Shown one piece after another: positions 40,035-49,021 of a DNA stretch of 64,000 bases. Each line of letters starts with the position of its first letter. Position 1 is the first letter of the stretch. This DNA is from Poriferisodalis sp022821985. GTDB taxonomy: Bacteria; Actinomycetota; Acidimicrobiia; Acidimicrobiales; Poriferisodalaceae. The stretch spans positions 1,550,001-1,614,000 of the forward strand of contig NZ_OZ244781.1 in the NCBI RefSeq assembly GCF_965219595.1. Reading direction: 5' to 3'. The notes under the pieces are model-generated. The model saw only the letters and a list, made by a program, of their open reading frames with translations. It ran no database searches and was not told the DNA's origin. The translations under genes and the position numbers were made by a program.

Positions 40035-41138
40035 TCACGCCCGGAAGCTGCCGCGCCGACCGCCGGGGTTCTCGCGCGGCCCGTAGTAGCCGAAGGTCCA
40101 ACCCGGCATGTGCTCCCACTCGATGCGCCCGACCTCGACCGCATAGCGCTCGGCCGCAGCGATCAGCGCGTCCTCGGCGGCGTAGTCGAATGGATCCTGC
40201 AGCCGGGCCGCCACACCAGCATCGCTGGGAAGGTTCTCCGCCTGCCATCGCACGGTCCGCCGCAACCCGTCCTCGGGGTCGACCTTGTCTCGATAACCGA
40301 GCTGCTGGCGGATCTTCTCTGTGCTGAGAATCGAGTGCGCCGATGAGTGGTTGAGCAGGAACGGCCCGCCGGTCGCGGCCAGCTCACCCGGCACCGAGAC
40401 GAGCTCGAACGGGTTGCCGAGCTCGTCGCCGATGATCTGCGCGATCTGCGCATACGTGAACTGCCGGTCGTCGCCCACGTTGTAGACCTCACCCGCCGAC
40501 GCATCGATGTGATCCACCGCCAGCAGCACCGCTGAGGTGGCGTTCTCGACGAACGCCGACGTAGCGACGGTGAGCCCGCCGTCGGGCACGATGACCCGCC
40601 GCCGGCCGTCGAGCGCACGCTTGACCAGCGTCCACTCCCGCGGCAGCACCTGGTTGGGGCCGTAGATGTACGGGTACCGGAAGTGCGTCGCATCCGGATG
40701 CAGCGAGAATGTCAGCTCCTCCGACTCGGCCATCTTGAGCGGCTTGGGCCCCGAGCGCTCATCGCCGACCAGCAGATCGTCCTCGTTCGTCGGCACCGCC
40801 ATCCCTTCGGGAAACTCGACAGCAGGCTCGGCGTACCCGCTGTACACCGGCACGCCGCCGATGGAGATGAGACGGGGCGTCCGGCCGACGAGCACTTTGA
40901 CGATCGACCGCAACCGGCCGTACATCGCAAACACCACATCGAAGTTGCGGCCCTCGATCGACGAGCGGAACGCATCCTCGTCGAAGGGATCGGTGTGGAT
41001 GTGCTCGAGATGGTCGGGAATGGTGTCGACCTCGTGGCGCCCGGTGTGCAGGATCGTCACGGTGTGACCGCGATCGACCAGACCGTTCACAATGTGGGGC
41101 CCGGTCGGCCCCGTCCCCCCAATAACGAGGATGTCCAT
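40035..41138 (-). CDS. NAD-dependent epimerase/reductase (extended SDR)
   Basis: A 367-residue protein. The N-terminal Rossmann motif is DILVIGGTGPTGPHIVNGL (G-x-x-G-x-x-G), then ISIGGVPVYSGYAEP, THFRYPYIYGPNQVLPREWT and SAFVENATSAVLLAVDH, and VYNVGDDRQFTYAQIAQIIG. These are blocks of atypical/extended SDRs related to isoflavone reductase or UDP-sugar epimerases. The usual Y-x-x-x-K is not obvious, so it may be an atypical member. The ATG at 41138 is placed one residue before the Rossmann strand. Confidence 0.82.
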   Translation of the reverse strand: MDILVIGGTGPTGPHIVNGLVDRGHTVTILHTGRHEVDTIPDHLEHIHTDPFDEDAFRSSIEGRNFDVVFAMYGRLRSIVKVLVGRTPRLISIGGVPVYSGYAEPAVEFPEGMAVPTNEDDLLVGDERSGPKPLKMAESEELTFSLHPDATHFRYPYIYGPNQVLPREWTLVKRALDGRRRVIVPDGGLTVATSAFVENATSAVLLAVDHIDASAGEVYNVGDDRQFTYAQIAQIIGDELGNPFELVSVPGELAATGGPFLLNHSSAHSILSTEKIRQQLGYRDKVDPEDGLRRTVRWQAENLPSDAGVAARLQDPFDYAAEDALIAAAERYAVEVGRIEWEHMPGWTFGYYGPRENPGGRRGSFRA

Positions 41139-41171
41139 CCCGTCAGCTTGGCCCACCAGCGCAAACGACGC

Positions 41172-43106
41172 TCAGTCCCGGCGCACCTCGGGCGGCGTCG
41201 GTACGGCCCGGGTCAGCCAGCACGCCGCCGTCCCATCGCGCCGCAAGCCGCACGCATGCTCCCAGCCGACGGAGACCGCGGCGAACGGACCCTCGGGAAC
41301 GATCATGTCGGCCTCGGTCACATCGCCCCAGCACCGCACAGAACCGTTGGTCCGCACCCCGCAGCCATAGTCCTGGCTCAGCGACACTTCCAGATAGCTG
41401 CCCGCTGGCGGTTCCGCCTGGCCCGAATCGTTGCGACCCCAGCACGTCAGCTCACCGTCGAGCCCGATGGCACAGGCGGTGGCCCATCCCGCTGCGACGC
41501 CGAGGAATTCCTTGTCCGGCACCCGAGTCTGCCCAAAGCCATTGTCACCCCAGCACTGGACGGTCCTGTCAAGCCCCGTAGCGCACGAGAAATGACCCCC
41601 TGCGGACACCTCGACGAATGTGCCTGACGGCGAGTCGAGCTGGCCGTAGCGATCGTCACCCCAGCAGGTCAAGGTTGCATCTGAGCGAAGCCCACAAGCG
41701 TGTTCTAGACCGGCGGACACTGTGTCGAAGACACCACCAGGCGGCTTGCTGGCGCCGTAGTTGCTGTAGCCCCAGCACCTGAGAGCGCCGTCGGTCCGCG
41801 CCCCACACGAGTACAGGGCGCCGGCGGACACATGCCAGTAGACGCCTGCCGCCGCCGACGCACGACCCCACAAGTCCGCGCCCCAGCACACGACTTGTTC
41901 ATTCGAGCGGATTCCGCATGAGTGACCGCTGCCCGCGGAAACCTGGTTGAAGGTGCCGGCTGGTGCGTCGATCACGTCGTCTAGGTCGTGACCCCAGCAG
42001 GTGAGTACGTCTTCAGTTGTGACGCCACAGGTCTGCAAGTTGCCCGCTGACACCGACCGGAAGGATCCCGCCGGCGGGTCGGCCTCGCCAGCCTGGTCCG
42101 ATCCCCAGCAAGCGATGGTGCCGGTGACCCGCAGTGCACAAGATGTCAGCGCTCCTGCCGATACCGCGGAGAAGCTGCCGCTGGGCGCATCGGTGCGGCC
42201 TGGACCGTTGTAGCCCCAGCAGATCAGCTTGGCGTCGCTGCGCACCCCGCAGCTGTGGACGTTGCCCGCGGAGACATCCAAGAACCTGCCTGCAGGCGGT
42301 TCAGCCCGTCCCGAGTTGTTCAAGCCCCAGCACGCGAGCGTGTCGTCAGAGCGCACACCGCACGCGTGATACGAGCCGGCTGACACGTGGGTGAATTTGC
42401 CCGGGGGAGGCTCAGCCTGCCCGAACCGGTTGTTGCCCCAGCACCTCAACGTGCCGTCGATCTGCTGACCACACGTGAAGCCATCGCCGGCGGACACCCT
42501 CGTGAAGTCGCCGGACGGCGGCTCGGACTCCCGGTCAATGTTGCGACCCCAGCAGGCGAGAGCGAAGTCGTAGCGGATGGCACACGAGTGATTGCCGCCG
42601 ACCGAGATGTCCACAAACTCGCCAGCGGGCGGTTCGGCTTGGCCATGAGTGTTGCGGCCCCAGCAGGTGAGCGAGTAGTCGCCGCGGACCGCGCAGGTGT
42701 GCAGGCCGCTGGTCGAGACCCACTCGAACCACTCGACGGGAGCGGCTGCCGTGCCGTCGCCTGCTCGGTCTGCTGCTGCAGAGTCATCGGCCGCGCCGTC
42801 CGAGTCGTCCGCAGGCTGGTCCGCGGTTGTCGGAGGCGGCGCAGTGGTGCCGGTCGGCGTGTCGCTCGAAATCCCATCGGCCGTGGTGGTTGCGGCGGGA
42901 GCGAGAGCAGCCGAGGAGGTCGTGGCGGGAGCCGGAGCTGTTGTGGCCAATGCAGCGGTCTCGACGCTGTCGATCTCAGCATCGTCGTCGTCGGTCCCGC
43001 CACCGAACAGCCACATCGAAGCAAGGAGAATGACGGCGACCAAGACCACGAGCGCGCCAAGCAGCTGGATCCAGCTCACTCCTGTTCCGTCTGCGTCGTC
43101 GTCCAC
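41172..43106 (-). CDS. membrane-anchored RCC1/CWG-repeat protein
   Basis: A 644-residue protein. A short acidic N-terminus, one helix (about 13-35), an Ala/Thr/Pro and Asp-rich stalk (40-128), then 14 repeats of about 36 residues. Each repeat reads S-A-G...C-x-x-R...x-C-W-G-x-x-x-x-G-x-x-x-x-P; examples are TCWGRNTHGQAEPPAG and ACWGLNNSGRAEPPAGRF. Two Cys per repeat probably form disulfides. RCC1-type beta-propellers of this kind are exported in actinobacteria and may bind ligands or surfaces. The GTG at 43106 lies 7 bases after TACGAT, so it is leaderless. The open frame runs to 45137 but that part is antisense. Confidence 0.85.
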   Translation of the reverse strand: MDDDADGTGVSWIQLLGALVVLVAVILLASMWLFGGGTDDDDAEIDSVETAALATTAPAPATTSSAALAPAATTTADGISSDTPTGTTAPPPTTADQPADDSDGAADDSAAADRAGDGTAAAPVEWFEWVSTSGLHTCAVRGDYSLTCWGRNTHGQAEPPAGEFVDISVGGNHSCAIRYDFALACWGRNIDRESEPPSGDFTRVSAGDGFTCGQQIDGTLRCWGNNRFGQAEPPPGKFTHVSAGSYHACGVRSDDTLACWGLNNSGRAEPPAGRFLDVSAGNVHSCGVRSDAKLICWGYNGPGRTDAPSGSFSAVSAGALTSCALRVTGTIACWGSDQAGEADPPAGSFRSVSAGNLQTCGVTTEDVLTCWGHDLDDVIDAPAGTFNQVSAGSGHSCGIRSNEQVVCWGADLWGRASAAAGVYWHVSAGALYSCGARTDGALRCWGYSNYGASKPPGGVFDTVSAGLEHACGLRSDATLTCWGDDRYGQLDSPSGTFVEVSAGGHFSCATGLDRTVQCWGDNGFGQTRVPDKEFLGVAAGWATACAIGLDGELTCWGRNDSGQAEPPAGSYLEVSLSQDYGCGVRTNGSVRCWGDVTEADMIVPEGPFAAVSVGWEHACGLRRDGTAACWLTRAVPTPPEVRRD

Positions 43107-43190
43107 GCTGCCGATCGTACGACTGGGCGACGGGTTGAGGCGGTGGGTTAGGTTCGACGTTGGCGCGGCGCATTGACGAGGGGGCTTGCG

Positions 43191-43598
43191 ATGGTCGGAG
43201 AACTGGACGGGCATGAGCTCGACAAGATGCGGGGATTGACATTCCTGTGGGTGGTGCTGCTGGGCGGCGGCCTTGCGCTGATGTTCGGTTTGACGCAATG
43301 GGGCCTGCTCGACGACGTTCCGATAAGCGAGAGCGCGGCCATCGCCGTGGGCACCAACAACGGCATCGGGATCGTCGCGTTCGGCGGGTGGAACGCCATC
43401 GGCATCGTGGCCATCGGAGGTGCGAACTCCATCGGGATCATCTCGATCGGCGGTCTCAACAGCATCGGGGTGATCTCGTTCGGGGGTCTGAACTCGGTGG
43501 GCTTCCTCGCCCACGGCGGCGTCGGTGCCTTCGGTGCTCGCAGCACACGGTTCCTCGCGTGGTCGCCGCTCAAGATGCGCGGCAGCAAGCCCTGCTGA
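43191..43598 (+). CDS. membrane-linked glycine-rich 11-residue repeat protein
   Basis: A 135-residue protein. A polar start and a hydrophobic helix (about 18-38, LTFLWVVLLGGGLALMFGLT) are followed by five tandem 11-residue units: IGIVAFGGWNA, IGIVAIGGANS, IGIISIGGLNS, IGVISFGGLNS and VGFLAHGG. The regular I-G-x-x-x-x-G-G-x-N spacing would suit a small beta-helix or a packed membrane sheet. The C-terminus is basic. Function unknown. It is divergent from the leaderless RCC1 gene and about 100 bases before the CoA-transferase gene. Confidence 0.65.
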   Translation: MVGELDGHELDKMRGLTFLWVVLLGGGLALMFGLTQWGLLDDVPISESAAIAVGTNNGIGIVAFGGWNAIGIVAIGGANSIGIISIGGLNSIGVISFGGLNSVGFLAHGGVGAFGARSTRFLAWSPLKMRGSKPC

Positions 43599-43697
43599 AT
43601 GGACGTGCATCTGCCCGCAGACGGCTCGCTTGGCCGACACCTCACCGGAGCACTTGGTTGCGATGACTGCTCGGCAGTGCCGTTCAGGGCGTAAGCG

Positions 43698-44897
43698 GTG
43701 ACGGCGGTCGAGTCGGGAGCGCCGCAGGGACCGTTGGCGGGCATCCGCGTAGTGGAGATCGCCACGTTCATCGCAGCGCCCGGCGGTGCGCACCTGCTGG
43801 CGTCGCAGGGTGCCGACGTCATCAAGGTGGAGGACCTGGTGGTCGGCGACCCGCTGCGCATGTTCGGGTCGAGCCGGGGCGGCATGTCGGGCTGGTTCGC
43901 CAACCTCAACGCCGGCAAGCGTTCGCTCGCCATGGACATCGCCTCGCCCGAGGGACGCGAGCTCATGGCCGACCTGCTCGCCACCGCCGACGTGTTCGTG
44001 CAGGCGTACCGCCCCGGCGTGGCCGAGCGGCTCGGCATCGGCGAGGCGGACGTGCGCAAGCGCAACCCCGAGGTCATCTACGTCTCGATCAGCGGTTTCG
44101 GCCGTGATGGGCCGTATTCGAAACGCCCCGCCTACGACGCCGTCATCCAGGGTTGGTCGGGCATTGCCGCCGTGCAGGGCGGCGACGGCGAGCCGCAGTT
44201 CGTCAAGAGCTTCATCCCCGACAAGGTCACCTCGCTGACGTGGACTCAGGCGGTGTGCGCGGCGCTGTTCGCCCGCGAGCGCACCGGCCGCGGCGAGCAC
44301 GTAGAGCTCTCGCTGCTCGACTCGGCGGTCAGCTTCATGTGGCCCGACGCGATGATGGACCACACGGTGCTGGCCGACGACGCCGACCACCGCCCCAACG
44401 TGCTGGCCGGCTACCGCTTGCTGGCCTGTCGGGACGGCTACGTGGCGGTCATGCCGCTGACTGATGCCCACTGGAAGGGCGTGGCCGATGCGTTCGACCG
44501 GCCCGACCTGCTCACCGATCCTCGCTTCGCCGAAGCGGGGCCGCGAGCGGCGCATTTTGCCGAAATGCTCGACACGCTCGGCGAGGTGGTGGCCGATGTG
44601 GCCCGCGATGACGTTGTGGACTGGCTGGTTGCCGCCGACGTGCCGGTGGCACCGGCGCTGCGCCCCGAAGAGGTGGCCGCCGATCCGCAGGTGCAGCACA
44701 CAGGCGTGGTGCGAGAAGTCGACCACCCCATCGTCGGCCGGATCCGCCAGCACCGCCCCGCTGCACTGTTCGCAGGCGACACGCCCGAGCTGGGCCCCGC
44801 CGTCGAGCGCGGTGCCGACACAGATCAGATTCTCGCTGAGCTCGGCAAGACCTCCGACGCCATCGCCGAGCTGCGTGCCGCCGGAGTCGTGCGTTAG
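43698..44897 (+). CDS. family III CoA transferase (CaiB/BaiF-like)
   Basis: A 399-residue protein: LAGIRVVEIATFIAAPGGAH, GADVIKVEDLVVGDPLR, LNAGKRSLAMDIASPEGREL, VISGFGRDGPYSKRPAYDAV-type block with the catalytic Asp in PAYDAVIQG, and RGEHVELSLLDSAV. It moves CoA between carboxylic acids. GTG start at 43698. The acyl-CoA dehydrogenase-like gene follows 10 bases later, so the pair probably activates and oxidises the same unknown acid. Confidence 0.9.
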   Translation: MTAVESGAPQGPLAGIRVVEIATFIAAPGGAHLLASQGADVIKVEDLVVGDPLRMFGSSRGGMSGWFANLNAGKRSLAMDIASPEGRELMADLLATADVFVQAYRPGVAERLGIGEADVRKRNPEVIYVSISGFGRDGPYSKRPAYDAVIQGWSGIAAVQGGDGEPQFVKSFIPDKVTSLTWTQAVCAALFARERTGRGEHVELSLLDSAVSFMWPDAMMDHTVLADDADHRPNVLAGYRLLACRDGYVAVMPLTDAHWKGVADAFDRPDLLTDPRFAEAGPRAAHFAEMLDTLGEVVADVARDDVVDWLVAADVPVAPALRPEEVAADPQVQHTGVVREVDHPIVGRIRQHRPAALFAGDTPELGPAVERGADTDQILAELGKTSDAIAELRAAGVVR

Positions 44898-44907
44898 GAA
44901 TAGTGAG

Positions 44908-46101
44908 ATGACGGTCACCGACGCACCAGGCGCTGCCGCTTCGGGCGATCCGACCCCCGGTGTACGCATTGACGAGCACGCAGGCGCAGTGCTGGCCGAG
45001 CACGCCGCTTGGAACGAGGAGCACCGCCGCCTGTCCGAGCATTCCCTCTCGGCGCTGCGCGACTCGGGAGCGCTGCGGCTGCTGGTGCCCGAACGGGTCG
45101 GCGGCGACGAGCTCACCCTTGCCGACATGGTGGCCAATGTGCGCGAGGCCGCCCTCTACGACGGTGCCGCGGCCTGGGTGCTGATGGTGCTGGTCGGCCA
45201 CAGCTGGATGCTCGGCTCGATGAGCGAAGACCTCCAAGACGAGGTGTACGGGGCCGACCTCGACACGATCGTGCCGGGCTCGCTGGCCCCGGTCGGCTCG
45301 GCCACCGAGTGCGAAGGCGGCTGGCTCGTCGACGGGCGCTGGCCCTTTACCAGCGGGGCTGTTTGGGGCGATTGGTTCCTGCTGGGTTCCCAAGTGCTCG
45401 AGCCGGGCGAGCGACCCCGCCTGATCCACGTGGTGATGCCCCGCTCCGACATCGAAGTCGACGACAACTGGTATGCGATCGGCCTGCGGGGCACCGGCTC
45501 GTGCGATGTCACCGCCGAGCAGGCCTTCGTGCCCACCCACCGCATGCTCGACTCCGGCGAACTGCTCGGCGCCCGTTCGCCGTGGTCAGCCCGCCACCGT
45601 ACGTCGCTGTACCACACGCCCGTCCTGCCTGGGCTGGCAGTGCATGTCGCGGCGACCGCGCTCGGGCTCGCACGGGCCGGGCTCGACGATGCCGCCGACC
45701 GCTTCGGCGTCCAGGACGATCGTTACATGGGCACCGCCAAGTCGCGCCGGCCGGGGCTGCACATGCGCCTCGCCGAGGCCAACGCCGAGGTGCGCTCCGC
45801 CGAGATGCTCATCGACGACACGATCGGCCTGCTCCGCCGGGCCGCCGAAGGAGACGACTCCAAGGCGCTGCGGGCCCACGCCAAGTACCAGGGCAGCTAC
45901 GCCATCGAGCTGTGCCGCCGGGCGCTCGACCGGGTCACCACAGCCGCCGGCGGGCGGGCCGTGTTCGACGGCAGCCGCCTGCAGCAGGCCTTCCGGGACG
46001 TGACGATGGCCTCCCAGCACCAGGTCGCCGATCTCGACACGGTCGGCGAGGCCTACGGCCGCACCCGACTCGGCATGGACCCCGGCCCCCACCCGCTGTA
46101 G
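44908..46101 (+). CDS. acyl-CoA dehydrogenase-fold flavoprotein
   Basis: A 397-residue protein with the three-domain acyl-CoA dehydrogenase fold: helical N-terminus (LRDSGALRLLVPERVGGDEL, LADMVANVREAALYDGAAAW), beta-domain (GWLVDGRWPFTSGAVWGDW), and helical C-terminus (AYGRTRLGMDPGPHPL). VGHSWMLGSM and GRWPFTSG resemble HsaA/HpaB-type two-component flavin monooxygenases more than true dehydrogenases, and the usual catalytic Glu is not evident. TAGGAA lies 7 bases before the ATG. It is coupled with the CoA-transferase gene. Confidence 0.85.
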   Translation: MTVTDAPGAAASGDPTPGVRIDEHAGAVLAEHAAWNEEHRRLSEHSLSALRDSGALRLLVPERVGGDELTLADMVANVREAALYDGAAAWVLMVLVGHSWMLGSMSEDLQDEVYGADLDTIVPGSLAPVGSATECEGGWLVDGRWPFTSGAVWGDWFLLGSQVLEPGERPRLIHVVMPRSDIEVDDNWYAIGLRGTGSCDVTAEQAFVPTHRMLDSGELLGARSPWSARHRTSLYHTPVLPGLAVHVAATALGLARAGLDDAADRFGVQDDRYMGTAKSRRPGLHMRLAEANAEVRSAEMLIDDTIGLLRRAAEGDDSKALRAHAKYQGSYAIELCRRALDRVTTAAGGRAVFDGSRLQQAFRDVTMASQHQVADLDTVGEAYGRTRLGMDPGPHPL

Positions 46102-46264
46102 CCCGGACCCGGACGAGGCTTTGCGAATCGGCGGCGCCCTGCTCGCGTCGGCATTGTCGGCACTCCAGCAGGCCCCCTGGTTGAGGTCTTCGAAGAGCGA
46201 AGCCGTTGGCAGCCAATGACGTGCAGTGCAGCGGTTTCCTCTGGAACGCGGCCAGAATGTGCCG

Positions 46265-48892
46265 ATGAGATTGCGCGCAGGCGTCGTGGGTGTGACGGCA
46301 GTCCTGCTGGTGGCGGCGCTGCTGGCACAGCCCGCTGCCGCGCAGCGTCCAGACGGACCAGTGTTCGCTGTCAAGGATCGCTGGACAGCGCTTGCAGACA
46401 TCGAATTCCCGACCGCCTTCACCGCCGTGTCCGCCGGGAACGACTTTTCCTGCGGGCTGCTCGCTTCGGGCGAGGTGGTCTGCTGGGGCGATAACGCAGC
46501 CGGGCAGCTTGAGGCCCCAGATGGCTCATTCGCTGCAGTGTCGGTCGGCAGCCATGCGTGCGCGCTGCGCACGAGCGGCGAGGTGGTCTGCTGGGGCCGC
46601 AACTCTCGCGGGCAGGCCGATGCGCCGGAGGGTTCATTCATTGCGGTTGCTGCTGGCTTTTCCCATTCCTGCGGTGTGCGCAGTGATGGTGAAGTGGTCT
46701 GCTGGGGCGATAACGCATCCGGGCAGCTCAATGCGCCGGAGGGCCCTTTCACTGATATTGCTGTCGGCACTTTCTATTCCTGCGGTGTGCGCAGTGATGG
46801 TGAGGCGGTCTGCTGGGGCTACAACCGGGACGGGCAGCTTGACGTGCCGGAGGGTTCTTTTGCTCAGATCGCTGTCGGTTTTCATTCCTGCGGGCTGCGT
46901 ACGGGTGGTGAGGTGGTCTGCTGGGGCGACAGGGGCAGTCTGCAGCCGAACGTTCCTGAGGGCTCGTTCGTTGCCGTGGCAGTCGGTGGCCTTTACTCGT
47001 GCGGGCTGCGTTCCGGCGGTGAGCTGGTGTGCTGGGCAGGGGCGCTTGACAGGGAGCTGTACGCGCCGGGGGGTTCGTTCGTCGCGGTATCTACCAGCGA
47101 TTGGCATGTATGTGGAATTCGCGTCGATGGCGAGGTGGTCTGCTGGGGCACCTACTACGACGGCCAGCTTGACCCGCCCGACGCACGGCTCGAAATGGTC
47201 GCCACCGGTTCAGACCATGCGTGCGGGCTGCGCGCCAGCGGCGAGGTTGTCTGTTGGGGTGAGGGCCGTCACGGCCAGCTTGACGCGCCCCAAGGTCGGT
47301 TCACCGCTGTGACTGTCGGCGATAGCCATTCCTGCGGTGTGCGTAGCGACGGTGAGGTGGTCTGCTGGGGTGACGGCCGCTACGGACAACTCGATGCACC
47401 CGATGGTGCCTTCGCCGAGGTGTCCGCCAGCGGCACTCATTCGTGCGGGTTGCGCGCTGGTGGCGAGGTTGTCTGTTGGGGTGGTTATTGGGATCGTCGG
47501 CCTGACGCGCCGGACGGTGTCTTCACGGCCGTGGCCGCGGGCGATGGCTATTCGTGCGGGTTGCGCGCCAGCGGCGAGGTGGTCTGCTGGGGCAGGAACC
47601 ACGACGGCCAGCTTGACGCGCCGGGTGGTTCTTTCGTCGCCATCGCCGCTAGCTACCACCATTCGTGTGGGGTACGCCCGAGCGGCGAGGTGGTCTGCTG
47701 GGGCGACAACACCTACGGGCAGCTTGACGCGCCCGACGGCTCGTTCTCTGCGGTGTCGGCCGACTTTGGCTATTCGTGTGGGTTGCGCGCTGGCGGTGAG
47801 GTGGTGTGCTGGGGCAGGAACGACGCTGGGCAGCTTGACGCGCCGGGGGGTTCGTTCACGGCAGTCGCCTCCGGTCGCTCCTACTCGTGTGGGTTGCGCG
47901 CCAGCGGCCAGGCTGTCTGCTGGGGCTACTGGCAGTCGGACCCACTGGTTGCGCCCAGACCGCTATGGCGCGATCAACAAGTGATCGCCGGAGGCTGGGC
48001 CGACGGCTTGATCGGCGCAGACAGGCTCGATCCAACAGAGCTCAGTGCCCGAGAAATCGTGATAGCGGCCATGAGTACAGAACACACAGAATCCAGCCGA
48101 GTCCGCACCGCTACCTACACGGGCGCTGCCGAGCGCCTCACGCAGGAGCAGTATTCCGAGGTCGACGAACACGGCAACACGCACACCTTAATCCGAACCG
48201 GGGTGGGACCGTACGACTCTGAGACGCAGTCGATTGTCGAGATTCTCATGGTCGACGATGTCGTATACGCCCGGCTCAGCATTGCCGAGGAGCTGCTCCA
48301 GGGTTCGGGCATCGAGTTGACCGATGGCTGGATGACAGTGGGCCGCGCGACGATGGAGCTGCTGGGTGTCGACTGCGGCCCTCCGGTGCCGGCTTCGGGA
48401 CTTGCCGGCGATGAGTGCGCGCCGCCGAACGATCTTTCGGAGATGGCGGATTTCGTGCTTGAAGCCACCATCGTCGGACGTGAAACCGTGCGTGGGGTCG
48501 AGACGATCAGGGTTCAGTCTGCGCTTGACTTCAGATCGCTCATGGAAGAGGCCCTTGGCGAAGCTGTCGATGGCGGATTGCTGGGCCTGACGCTTGCATT
48601 GATGCCCAGCGAGTTGCCCATCGAGCTGTGGATTGACGACGATCTTCGGGTGCATCGCATCCGCATGGAACTCACGCTGAACTTCGAAGCGTTGAGCGAA
48701 GCGCTCGGGGAAGAGATCGACGAGCCGCCGACGACCGTCGTGGTGACGGACTCCTACGACTTCGGCGCCGACATCACCATCGAGGCGCCCCCGCCCGACC
48801 AGATCGTCGGCGAGTTCGGCGAGTGGCTTGAGGACTTGGGATTCCTAGGCCTCTTCGACGATCCGATCTTCGATCCGAATTCCACGGCATAA
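46265..48892 (+). CDS. secreted RCC1/CWG-repeat protein with LppX-like C-terminal domain
   Basis: An 875-residue protein. A signal peptide (VVGVTAVLLVAALLAQPAAA) is followed by 14 repeats (about 45-565), each with S-C-G-L-R/V-R-x-x-G-E-V-V-C-W-G, for example SCGLLASGEVVCWGDN. The repeats are more uniform than in the protein at 41172. From about residue 585 a different domain begins: LSAREIVIAAMSTEHTESSR, YSEVDEHGNTH, ELTDGWMTVGRATMELLGVD, and DSYDFGADITIEAPPPDQIV. This matches the next gene (DYDTEITIEAPPADEIIGDF), so a lipoprotein-like sensor domain is fused to the propeller. ATG at 46265. Confidence 0.82.
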   Translation: MRLRAGVVGVTAVLLVAALLAQPAAAQRPDGPVFAVKDRWTALADIEFPTAFTAVSAGNDFSCGLLASGEVVCWGDNAAGQLEAPDGSFAAVSVGSHACALRTSGEVVCWGRNSRGQADAPEGSFIAVAAGFSHSCGVRSDGEVVCWGDNASGQLNAPEGPFTDIAVGTFYSCGVRSDGEAVCWGYNRDGQLDVPEGSFAQIAVGFHSCGLRTGGEVVCWGDRGSLQPNVPEGSFVAVAVGGLYSCGLRSGGELVCWAGALDRELYAPGGSFVAVSTSDWHVCGIRVDGEVVCWGTYYDGQLDPPDARLEMVATGSDHACGLRASGEVVCWGEGRHGQLDAPQGRFTAVTVGDSHSCGVRSDGEVVCWGDGRYGQLDAPDGAFAEVSASGTHSCGLRAGGEVVCWGGYWDRRPDAPDGVFTAVAAGDGYSCGLRASGEVVCWGRNHDGQLDAPGGSFVAIAASYHHSCGVRPSGEVVCWGDNTYGQLDAPDGSFSAVSADFGYSCGLRAGGEVVCWGRNDAGQLDAPGGSFTAVASGRSYSCGLRASGQAVCWGYWQSDPLVAPRPLWRDQQVIAGGWADGLIGADRLDPTELSAREIVIAAMSTEHTESSRVRTATYTGAAERLTQEQYSEVDEHGNTHTLIRTGVGPYDSETQSIVEILMVDDVVYARLSIAEELLQGSGIELTDGWMTVGRATMELLGVDCGPPVPASGLAGDECAPPNDLSEMADFVLEATIVGRETVRGVETIRVQSALDFRSLMEEALGEAVDGGLLGLTLALMPSELPIELWIDDDLRVHRIRMELTLNFEALSEALGEEIDEPPTTVVVTDSYDFGADITIEAPPPDQIVGEFGEWLEDLGFLGLFDDPIFDPNSTA

Positions 48893-49021
48893 ATGTCGGC
48901 ACCGCCGCCGACCGAAACAGGTGGCCGTCCGCGGACACGGCCTGCCAAGACACCGGAAGAAGGCCGGTTCGTGTCGGCAGCGCCTGCGCCTCGGCTCCCC
49001 GGCACCGGCACCGGCAAGGAG

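Noticed and set aside
43107..45137. Minus-strand extension of the RCC1 ORF to 45137
   Set aside because: It mirrors the CoA-transferase and dehydrogenase genes. The stalk/helix N-terminus and -10 box fix the start at 43106.
46440..47940. Regular DNA repeats that could suggest a CRISPR or satellite array
   Set aside because: They are codon-level repeats of about 108-111 bp of the RCC1 propeller, in frame throughout and without constant spacers.
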